A DNA stretch of 64,000 nucleotides from Yinghuangia seranimata. Its GTDB lineage: Bacteria; Actinomycetota; Actinomycetes; Streptomycetales; Streptomycetaceae. The notes under the pieces were generated by a model. It had not been told where the DNA came from. It saw only the letters and a list, made by a program, of their open reading frames with translations, and searched no databases. Below, piece by piece: positions 17,392 to 24,735 of this stretch (within the stretch, counting starts at the first letter, position 1; each line of letters starts with the position of its first letter). Both the position numbers and the translations under genes were made by a program. The DNA lies in assembly GCF_029953285.1 (NCBI RefSeq), contig NZ_JASAOI010000040.1, positions 62,001 through 126,000 on the forward strand, given 5' to 3'.

Positions 17392-18531
17392 TCAGGCGCC
17401 GAGCACCGCGGCGAGGAGGGCGGAATGCGGATCGAACAGATCGCCCTCGACGTGGTCGAGCGCCACGCGGACGGCTCCGAGGCCGACCGCGTCGCGGTCC
17501 AGCTCGGAGGTGCGCAGGGGGATCGGGAACAACGTCCTGCTGTCGAGGTGACGGCGCAACGGCTCGAGCAGCGTGTCTCCCGCACGGCTGAGGCCGCCCG
17601 AGAGGACGATGCACTCGGGGTCGACCGTCAGCGCCACCGCCGCGATCCCGACGGCGAGCTGTCCGGCGAACCCGTCGACGCGACGCACGGCGGCGGGGTC
17701 ACCGTGCGCCGCCGCGCGGACCGTCTCCTCGACGCCTTCGGGCCAGGCCGCCGCCGTGTCGAGGGCCGCCTTCCACCCGGACTCGGCGAGGAAGCCGATC
17801 TCGCCAGCCGCGCCGCGGGCACCCCGGAAGAGCTGTCCGTCCAGGACGATGCTGCTGGTGATGTGGCGGCCGGCCAGGATGTTGACGAAGTTGTCGAGGT
17901 CGCGGGCGACGCCCACCCAGCGCTCGGCGAGCGCGGCCAGACGGGCGTCGTTCCCGACGATGACCGGTGCGTTCGGAAACACCGCCAGGTCGTCGGCGAG
18001 GTTGCGCCCTTCCAGGATCGGCAGTCGGGAGCTCCGAACCAGCCGCCCCGCGGCGTCGACGATCCCGGTGGTGGCCACGCCCACCGCAAGAACGTCGGAT
18101 CGCCGGACTCCGGCGCGGCGGACGGTGCCGCGGATCGCCTCCCGAGCCGCCGCAACGCGGTCGGCCGCCGTCGCCTCGGGGGCCAGCGGGCGGTTGCGGA
18201 CGACGCGCTTGCGGCCGCGGAGGTCCGTCACGAGCACGTTGATCTCGTAGACCCCGAGGTCGACGCCCACGACGTGGCCGTATTCCGGTCGCAACCGGTA
18301 GCGCTTGGCCGGGCGGCCGATGGGGCGCTGGTCGTCGCCGTTGGGGGCGACCTCTTCGGCCAGCCCGCTCCTGACGAGGCTCACGAGGGCGTCCTCGACG
18401 GTGTTGCGCGAGACGCCCGCCGCGTCGGCGATCTCGCGGAGGGTGACGACGTCCGCGCCGAAGAGAACGCGGAGCACCGCCACCGCGTTGATCTTCCTCA
18501 GGAACGCTCCGCTGCCACCGGGTCGGTGCAC
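17392..18531 (-). CDS. ROK-family transcriptional repressor
   Basis: This 379-residue protein joins an N-terminal winged helix (about residues 15-75, TLREIADAAGVSRNTVEDAL) to a ROK sugar-sensing domain with VGVDLGVYEINVLV. The ROK zinc motif CxCGxxGCxE is absent and the usual GEIGH reads GEIGF, so it has lost the zinc site and should sense rather than phosphorylate. It is divergent from the importer operon starting at 18833; a 29-base palindrome at 18584-18612 lies between them and is the probable operator. By position it may also control the convergent SIS-kinase-aldolase operon. GTG start at 18531. Confidence 0.88.
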   Translation of the reverse strand: MHRPGGSGAFLRKINAVAVLRVLFGADVVTLREIADAAGVSRNTVEDALVSLVRSGLAEEVAPNGDDQRPIGRPAKRYRLRPEYGHVVGVDLGVYEINVLVTDLRGRKRVVRNRPLAPEATAADRVAAAREAIRGTVRRAGVRRSDVLAVGVATTGIVDAAGRLVRSSRLPILEGRNLADDLAVFPNAPVIVGNDARLAALAERWVGVARDLDNFVNILAGRHITSSIVLDGQLFRGARGAAGEIGFLAESGWKAALDTAAAWPEGVEETVRAAAHGDPAAVRRVDGFAGQLAVGIAAVALTVDPECIVLSGGLSRAGDTLLEPLRRHLDSRTLFPIPLRTSELDRDAVGLGAVRVALDHVEGDLFDPHSALLAAVLGA

Positions 18532-18832
18532 TGCCCGTTACCCCCTTGACAGGCGCTCTCCATGGTCATCAGACTTTAACATCAGTTTTTTGATTCAGTG
18601 AATCAAAAAACTTTCCGCAGGTAATGCGATTCCTGCCCAGAAATTACACAGACTCCGGTTCCCGCCTCGTCGTGAACGTGACCCACGTCACCACCGAGTT
18701 AGACTCGGACGCGTTCCGACCTGGTCGCGGTGCACTTGGCCCCTCCGCCCCCCGCTGGTTGGCGGCACATGTCTGGCCTCGAAGAGCATTTCCCCGGCAG
18801 ACGGGCCCCCTCCCCCACGGAAGGACCAGACC
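18532..18832. promoter_or_regulatory. divergent control region with 29-base operator (18584-18612)
   Basis: This 301-base gap contains a perfect inverted repeat with 13-base arms, AGTTTTTTGATTC and GAATCAAAAAACT, separated by AGT. Such AT-rich palindromes are typical operators of ROK/NagC-like repressors. It is 53 bases from the repressor start codon and 220 bases from the lipoprotein start. TTGACA at 18546-18551 resembles a -35 box, but no well-spaced -10 was found. Confidence 0.8.
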
Positions 18833-20125
18833 ATGCACAGACCCCTCCGTCTGGCAGCACTCGTTGCGGCGGCCGCACTCACCGCAGCAGGGTGCGCTGC
18901 GGGCGGGAGTTCGGTCTCCGGCGGGGGCGGAGACAAGGTCACGATGACGTTCCTGACCTTCGAGACGCCGAACCTCAACGCCAAGTATTGGGACGACGCG
19001 ATCGCCCGGGCCTCGGCGAAGGTACCCGGAGTCACGATCAAGAAGCTGGTCGCGCCGAGCATCGACCGCACCGGGTACGCCAAGCAGCTCGCCGCCACGG
19101 GCCAGCTGCCCGACATCATGATCGCGGTGAACCCGAACGGGTTCGCCCAGTCGGGCCAGCTCGCCCCCTGGACCGACCAGGAACTGGCCGACTTCACCTA
19201 CCCGCACGCGAACCCGATCGGCGGCAAGGTCTACGTTCTGCCGTTCAACACCCAGCCCACCCCGCTGGTGTACTACAACAAGCAGGACTTCGCGAAGGCC
19301 GGCATCGCCGCTCCGCCGACCACCTACGCCGACTTCCTCGCCGACTGCGCCAAGCTCAAGGACGCCGGAATCAACCCGATCGTCGTCGGCGGCGGAGGCA
19401 ACGACACCTTCGCCGCGACGTACCCGTGGGTCGCCTCGGTCGGCACCGACGTGTACCAGGGCACCCCGGACTGGCTGTCCCAGCGGGCCGACGGCAAGGT
19501 CAAGTTCGACAGCCCCGACTTCACCAAGGCCACCCAGAAGGTCGCCGACCTGGCCAAGGCGGGGTACATCGACACCGCGGGTCTGAGCCGGTCCTACGCG
19601 GACACCGAACAGGCGTTCCGCGACAACAAGGGCGCCATGTACCCGATGGGTTCGTGGTTCGCCGCCTCCGCCGACCAGACCAAGCCCCCGTTCGACGTCG
19701 GCGTCTTCGCCTGGCCGTCGGACGACGGACGGCCGACCGTGCCCGCCTATACGGGCGGCGGCATGAGCGTCAGTTCCAAGGCGCCCAACGTGGACCTGGC
19801 GAAGAGGTGGGCGCTGGCGTTCATGGAGGACAAGCAGAACCTCGACGCGAGCGTGCACGCGGACGGCTCGATCATCGCGATCAAGGGCTACATACCCCCG
19901 ACCGACATGGGCCCGGTCTACAACGAGACGTTGAGGGCCTACAACGAGGCGGCGGCCAGCGGCAACGTGGTCAACGCCTTCAACTCCGAAACGGGCGACG
20001 GCTCCCTGCCGCCCGGCATGTCCGACGTCGTGAACTCGGCAGCCGTCGACCTCATCAGCCGGCACAAGTCCGCCCAGGACACCGTCTCGTTCCTGGACGC
20101 CCAGTACGACAAGGCCAACCGCTGA
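18833..20125 (+). CDS. sugar-binding lipoprotein of second ABC importer
   Basis: This is a 430-residue family 1 solute-binding protein with a signal peptide and the lipobox TAAGC near residue 21. The mature part shows DIMIAVNPNGFAQSGQLAPW and MGSWFAASADQTKPP, typical of sugar-binding lobes. The ATG follows AAGGACCAGACC. It heads a six-gene operon: binding protein, two permeases, FAH hydrolase, aldo-keto reductase and LutA-like protein. It is unrelated in detail to the lipoprotein at 9750, so the two importers probably carry different ligands. Confidence 0.9.
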   Translation: MHRPLRLAALVAAAALTAAGCAAGGSSVSGGGGDKVTMTFLTFETPNLNAKYWDDAIARASAKVPGVTIKKLVAPSIDRTGYAKQLAATGQLPDIMIAVNPNGFAQSGQLAPWTDQELADFTYPHANPIGGKVYVLPFNTQPTPLVYYNKQDFAKAGIAAPPTTYADFLADCAKLKDAGINPIVVGGGGNDTFAATYPWVASVGTDVYQGTPDWLSQRADGKVKFDSPDFTKATQKVADLAKAGYIDTAGLSRSYADTEQAFRDNKGAMYPMGSWFAASADQTKPPFDVGVFAWPSDDGRPTVPAYTGGGMSVSSKAPNVDLAKRWALAFMEDKQNLDASVHADGSIIAIKGYIPPTDMGPVYNETLRAYNEAAASGNVVNAFNSETGDGSLPPGMSDVVNSAAVDLISRHKSAQDTVSFLDAQYDKANR

Positions 20126-20188
20126 TCCCGAGTGTGGAGCGGCACCGCCCGCCGCGCTCACCCCACGCCCCGACCGCTGGAGTTCACG

Positions 20189-21133
20189 GTGGCCGCACGT
20201 TCCACCCCTCTTCGCCACGCACCACCGGCCGGACCCGGTCCCGCAGCCCGGCGTGCCCGGCGGTGGCCGAAGGTTTCCCGGGCCCTGCTGTTCGCGGCGC
20301 CCGGACTGGTCATCTACACGGCTTTCGTGCTGGTGCCACTGATCACCAACGTCGCGAACAGCTTCACCGACCTCAACACCTTCCGTCCGTCGACCCACTG
20401 GGTGGGTCTCGCCAACTACCGGGCGCTCCTCGACGACGCGGACTTCCACCAGGCGCTGCACAACACCGTGGTGTTGACGCTGATCGTGACGATCCTGCCG
20501 AACGTGGCGGGCCTCGGCATCGCGATGCTGCTGGATCGGAGCGGCTGGTTCACCAACGCCCTTCGCAGCGTGTTCTTCGTGCCGACCGTGCTGAGCGCGG
20601 TGGTGGTCAGCGTGGTCTGGCAGAAGATCCTCACCGACGACGGCCTGTTCAACCGGGCGCTACACGCGGTCGGCGTCGGTTCGCCGCCGGGGTGGCTGTC
20701 CGATCCGGACCTGGCGCTCTATTCGATCGCCTTCATCATGTCCTGGCAGGTCCTGGGCTTCTGCGTCGTGGTGTACCTGGCGGGACTGCAGAGCATCCCG
20801 GCGGAACTCCACGAGAGCGCCGTGATCGACGGCGCCGGCGCCCTCGCCAGCTTTCGGCACGTGACGTGGCCGCTGCTCGCGCCGGCGGTCACGATCAACA
20901 CGGTCATGCTGATGATCACCGGGTTCAAGGCGTACGACTACATCCAGGTCATCACCAACGGCGGGCCCGGCAGCGGCACCACGAGCACGATCGCGTTCTC
21001 CATCGTGCAGACCGCGTTCACCGGAAACCACGTGGGCTACGCGGCGGCGATGGCGACCGTCATGTTCGTGGGCATCGCGCTGCTGTCCGCCGGGGCGCTG
21101 ACGGTTCTGCAGCGGCGCGAGGTGACGCTGTGA
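20189..21133 (+). CDS. carbohydrate ABC transporter permease (MalF-type), second system
   Basis: This 314-residue permease has about six membrane helices, starting with LLFAAPGLVIYTAFVLVPLI, and the EAA loop ELHESAVIDGAGALASFRHV. The GTG at 20189 was chosen because TGGAG lies six bases upstream; the ATG at 20132 would add 19 residues without similarity. Its stop overlaps the next permease start (GTGA at 21130-21133). Confidence 0.88.
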   Translation: MAARSTPLRHAPPAGPGPAARRARRWPKVSRALLFAAPGLVIYTAFVLVPLITNVANSFTDLNTFRPSTHWVGLANYRALLDDADFHQALHNTVVLTLIVTILPNVAGLGIAMLLDRSGWFTNALRSVFFVPTVLSAVVVSVVWQKILTDDGLFNRALHAVGVGSPPGWLSDPDLALYSIAFIMSWQVLGFCVVVYLAGLQSIPAELHESAVIDGAGALASFRHVTWPLLAPAVTINTVMLMITGFKAYDYIQVITNGGPGSGTTSTIAFSIVQTAFTGNHVGYAAAMATVMFVGIALLSAGALTVLQRREVTL

Positions 21134-21960
21134 GCTCGAGCACCGCAAGCTGGCTCCGGCCGCTGGTATCGCTGTTCCTCGCGGCGTGCTTCTTCCTGCC
21201 GCTCTACCTCGTGCTGGTCAACGTGTTCAAGCCGAGCCAGGACATCGTGGCCCACCCGGCCGCCCTGCCCGTCCCGGCGACCACCGCCAACCTGCAGGCC
21301 GTGCTGGACCGCCCCGACCGCCTCTTCTGGTACGGGCTGGTCAACAGCGTGGAGATCACCGCGTTCTCGGTCACGATCGTGGTGGTGCTGTCCGCGATGC
21401 TCGGCCACTACCTGGCACGCACGGCGGGCCTGGCCGCGAAGGTCACCCTGCTGATCCTGTTGAGCGGGCTCACCATCCCGTCCGCGGTGATCATCTCCTC
21501 GCTGACCAGGGTGCTGGACTCCTTCGGCCTGATGGGCACGATCCCGGGCATCGTGCTGGCCGACGTCGGCTATTACCTGCCCTTCGGCGTGTTCGTGTTC
21601 ATGGGGTTCGTCAAGACCGTGCCCGTAGAGATGGAGCAGGCCGCCGCGATCGACGGCGCGGGATACTTCCGCACGTTCTGGCAGATCGTGTTCCCCCTGA
21701 TGCGGCCGGCGACCGCCAGCGTCTTCATCTTCCTCGGCGTATGGATCTGGAACGACTTCCTCAACCCGCTGATCATTCTCGGCCCCGACACCGGAACCAC
21801 GGTCACCGTCGGCGTCTACCGCGCCATCGGCGAGCACCAGACCGACTTCGGGGCCCTGTTCGCCTTCATGTTCCTCGCATCGTTGCCCGTCCTCGTGCTC
21901 TTCCTGCTGTTCCAGAAGAGCTTCGTCAAGGGCCTCACCTCAGGAGCCACCAAAGGATGA
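21130..21960 (+). CDS. carbohydrate ABC transporter permease (MalG-type), second system
   Basis: This 276-residue permease has about six helices, an EAA motif VEMEQAAAIDGAGYFRTFWQ and the typical C-terminal LFQKSFVKGLTSGATKG. The start is GTG at 21130, overlapping the MalF-type stop. With 18833 and 20189 it makes a complete channel and receptor, again without an ATPase, so it also depends on a shared MsiK-like protein encoded elsewhere. Confidence 0.9.
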   Translation: MSSSTASWLRPLVSLFLAACFFLPLYLVLVNVFKPSQDIVAHPAALPVPATTANLQAVLDRPDRLFWYGLVNSVEITAFSVTIVVVLSAMLGHYLARTAGLAAKVTLLILLSGLTIPSAVIISSLTRVLDSFGLMGTIPGIVLADVGYYLPFGVFVFMGFVKTVPVEMEQAAAIDGAGYFRTFWQIVFPLMRPATASVFIFLGVWIWNDFLNPLIILGPDTGTTVTVGVYRAIGEHQTDFGALFAFMFLASLPVLVLFLLFQKSFVKGLTSGATKG

Positions 21961-21988
21961 CCACGTCCGGCACGACAGGAGAAACACG

Positions 21989-22846
21989 TTGAAGCTCATG
22001 CGCATCGGCCCACTCGGCGCGGAGGTACCCGCCGTACGCCTCGACGGGCGGACCTACGGCCTGTCGGGGCTCACCGACGACATCGACGGCGCCTTCCTCG
22101 CCGCCGGCGGCATAGCTCGCGTCCGGGCGGCCTTGGCCGCGGAAGAGCTGCCGGTGCTGGACACCGCCGGCCAACGGATCGGCTCCCCGGTCGCCCGCCC
22201 CGGCAAGGTCGTCTGCATCGGCCTCAACTACCGCGACCACGCGGAGGAGACCGGCGCCGACGTCCCCAGCCGCCCGGTGGTCTTCATGAAGGACCCCTCT
22301 ACGGTCGCGGGGCCCTACGACTCGGTACCGATCCCCCGCGGTTCGGTGAAGACCGACTGGGAGGTCGAACTCGCCGTCGTGATCGGCAGCGAGGCCCGCT
22401 ACCTGCGCTCCCCCGAGCAGGCACCCGGTGTCATCGCCGGATACACGATCAGCAACGACGTCTCCGAACGCGAGTTCCAGCTGGAGTACTCGAGCCAGTG
22501 GGACCTCGGCAAATCGTGCGAGGGATTCAATCCGCTCGGGCCGTGGCTGGTCCCCTCGGACGAGGTCGGCGACCCGCAGGCCCTCGGTCTCAGCCTCGCC
22601 GTCAACGACGTGCCGCGGCAGGACGGCCACACCAAGAACATGATCTTCGACGTCGCCTACGTCGTCTGGTACCTCAGCCAGTACATGGTGCTGCGGCCGG
22701 GCGACGTCATCAACACGGGCACCCCGGCCGGCGTGGCCCTCGGCATTCCGGGCACGCCCTATCTGCGACACGGCGACACGGTCCAGCTGTCCATCGACCG
22801 GCTGGGCGCCCAACGCCACACCTTCAACGACGTGTGGGCGGTATGA
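21989..22846 (+). CDS. FAH-family hydrolase, probable 2,4-diketo-3-deoxy-L-fuconate hydrolase
   Basis: This 285-residue fumarylacetoacetate-hydrolase-fold protein has metal ligands Glu125 and Glu127 (DWEVELAVV) and Asp157 (SNDVSER), with the GLNYRDHAEETG entry segment and the NTGTPAGVALG C-terminal loop. This FAH group includes the hydrolase that splits 2,4-diketo-3-deoxy-L-fuconate (or the rhamnonate analogue) into pyruvate and L-lactate, the final pathway step. The start is TTG at 21989 after ACAGGAGA; an ATG three codons on is an alternative. It overlaps the downstream AKR gene by ATGA. The L-lactate product gives a reason for lutABC in the same island. Confidence 0.87.
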   Translation: MKLMRIGPLGAEVPAVRLDGRTYGLSGLTDDIDGAFLAAGGIARVRAALAAEELPVLDTAGQRIGSPVARPGKVVCIGLNYRDHAEETGADVPSRPVVFMKDPSTVAGPYDSVPIPRGSVKTDWEVELAVVIGSEARYLRSPEQAPGVIAGYTISNDVSEREFQLEYSSQWDLGKSCEGFNPLGPWLVPSDEVGDPQALGLSLAVNDVPRQDGHTKNMIFDVAYVVWYLSQYMVLRPGDVINTGTPAGVALGIPGTPYLRHGDTVQLSIDRLGAQRHTFNDVWAV

Positions 22847-23841
22847 GTCTGCGTCAGATCCGGTTGGGGCGCGGCGCCGTGTGTGTCACGGAACTCGCGT
22901 TCGGCGCCGCCGGCATCGGCAACATGGGCTCCATGGTCACCGATCCCGAGGCCGAGAGCACGGTCGACGCCGCCTGGGCGTCGGGCATGCGCTACTTCGA
23001 CACCGCCCCGCACTACGGACTCGGCCTGTCCGAGCGGCGGTTGGGAGCGGCACTGCGGCGGTTCGCCAGGGAGGAGTACACGGTTTCGTCGAAGGTGGGC
23101 CGGCTCCTCGAACCGGTTGGCTTCCCTGACGGCGACGATCTCGCCAACGGCTTCGCCGTTCCTGCGACGCACCGCAGGGTCTGGGACTTCAGCGCTTCCG
23201 GCGTGCGGCGCTCGATCTCGGCGAGTCTCGAACGGCTCGGCCTGGACCGGATCGACGTCGTGTACATCCACGACCCGGAGGACCACGCCCGGCAGGCGCT
23301 CGACGAGGCGTACCCGGAACTGGAACGGCTGCGTGGCGAGGGCGTGGTCGGAGCCATCGGCGTAGGAATGAACCAGCCGGAGCTGCTGACCAGGTTCCTC
23401 CGCGAAACCGATATCGACGTCGTGCTCCTCGCCGGTCGCTACACCCTGCTCGACCAACGTGGACTCGCCGACCTGCTGCCACTGGCCGCCGAGCGCGGTC
23501 GCGCCGTGGTGATCGGCGGCGTCTTCAACTCGGGCCTTCTCGCCGATCCCCAGCCCGGTGCCACGTTCGACTACGCCGCGGCTCCCGAGCATCTGGTGAC
23601 GCGGGCCGTGGAGATGAAGGCCGTATGCGAGAAGCACGGCGTGCCGCTGCGTGCTGCGGCTCTGCGCTTCCCGTTCGGGCATCCCGCCGTGACATCGGTG
23701 CTCGTCGGCGCACGCAGTGCGGCTGAAGTCCGGGACGCCGTCGCCCTCCACAACAATCGGGTGCCGGCAGCGCTGTGGGAGGAGCTCAGAGAACGCGCAC
23801 TGCTGCCCCCCGGCGTTCCCGTCCCCGAGGAGGACCGCTGA
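22843..23841 (+). CDS. aldo-keto reductase, second sugar 1-dehydrogenase copy
   Basis: This 332-residue paralogue of the protein at 4942-5913 has the same tetrad (FDTAPHYG, SSKVGRL, YIHDPED) and shared blocks THRRVWDFSA and GGVFNSGLLADP. It should oxidise C1 of L-fucose or a related sugar. The ATG at 22843 overlaps the FAH stop, and its own stop shares one base with the next ATG. Having one copy with each importer suggests either different sugar ligands or separate regulation of the same step. Confidence 0.86.
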   Translation: MSLRQIRLGRGAVCVTELAFGAAGIGNMGSMVTDPEAESTVDAAWASGMRYFDTAPHYGLGLSERRLGAALRRFAREEYTVSSKVGRLLEPVGFPDGDDLANGFAVPATHRRVWDFSASGVRRSISASLERLGLDRIDVVYIHDPEDHARQALDEAYPELERLRGEGVVGAIGVGMNQPELLTRFLRETDIDVVLLAGRYTLLDQRGLADLLPLAAERGRAVVIGGVFNSGLLADPQPGATFDYAAAPEHLVTRAVEMKAVCEKHGVPLRAAALRFPFGHPAVTSVLVGARSAAEVRDAVALHNNRVPAALWEELRERALLPPGVPVPEEDR

Positions 23842-24581
23842 TGCGGGTCACACTGTTGATCACGTGTTTCAACGACACCATGGTCCCCGGCACGGGCCGA
23901 TCCGTGGTGTCGGTGCTCGAACGCCTCGGTCACACAGTGGAGTTCCCGCACGAGCAGAGCTGCTGCGGACAGATGCACCTCAACGTCGGCTACCGCCCCG
24001 ACGCCCGCCTGTTAGTACAGCGGTTCGTCCAGATGTTCGCGCAATGCGACTTTGTGGTGACTCCCTCGGCCGCCTGCGCCGGGATGATCCGCGCGAACCA
24101 CCCCGTTCTCGCCGAGCGCTACGGTAGTGCTGATCTCCACCGGGAGGTCACAGAACTAGCGGGCAGGGTCCACGAGTTCAGCGAATTCCTGACGGCGGTG
24201 CTCGGCGTCACGGACGTCGGCGCCGCATTCCCGCACCGAGTGGCCTATAGCCCGACCTGCCAGGTGTCGGACGGTCCTCGTCTGGGCGAACCGCCGCTGC
24301 GGCTGCTGCGTGCGGTGAAGGACATCGAACTGGTCGACCTGCCCGCGGCCGGTTCCTGCTGCGGCCTGGGCAGCACCGCCGCGGCCGACGACCGCGAAAC
24401 CCCTGCGGCGATGCTCGCCGACAAGGTCGCCGCGGTCCTGCGAACCGAGGCCGAGGTGCTGTGCGGCGCCGACGACACGTGCCTGATGCACATCGGCGAC
24501 GGGCTGTACCGGCAAGGAAGCCGCGTACGCACCATGCACCTGGCCGAGATACTCGCCGCCACCGAGGGCGCCGACGGATGA
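23841..24581 (+). CDS. second LutA-like CCG-domain protein, without LutB/LutC partners
   Basis: This 246-residue protein has the same length as lutA at 1181 and aligns to it along its whole length (RVTLLITCFNDTMVPGTGRS, EQSCCGQMHLN, VLGVTDVGAAFPH). Compared with lutA, the second CCG module is altered: PSCHSLR has become PTCQVSDG, ECCGFGG has become SCCGLGS, and SGSCGAM has become SAACAGM. No lutB or lutC follows. It may replace LutA in the complex, work with another partner, or be drifting. The ATG overlaps the AKR stop by one base, after GAGGAGGACCGCTG. Confidence 0.82.
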   Translation: MRVTLLITCFNDTMVPGTGRSVVSVLERLGHTVEFPHEQSCCGQMHLNVGYRPDARLLVQRFVQMFAQCDFVVTPSAACAGMIRANHPVLAERYGSADLHREVTELAGRVHEFSEFLTAVLGVTDVGAAFPHRVAYSPTCQVSDGPRLGEPPLRLLRAVKDIELVDLPAAGSCCGLGSTAAADDRETPAAMLADKVAAVLRTEAEVLCGADDTCLMHIGDGLYRQGSRVRTMHLAEILAATEGADG

Positions 24582-24735
24582 CCAGACCGGACCACCGGGG
24601 CCCGTGGGGCTCGGCAGACGGAGACCCTCAAGCCACTGCTGCACCACCGACCACACGGTAGGCGCGCGCCACGGCTGGCGACGCCATCGGTTAGGCAACA
24701 GACTCGAAGTACGGAAAGTTCTTGGAGGTCCGATC

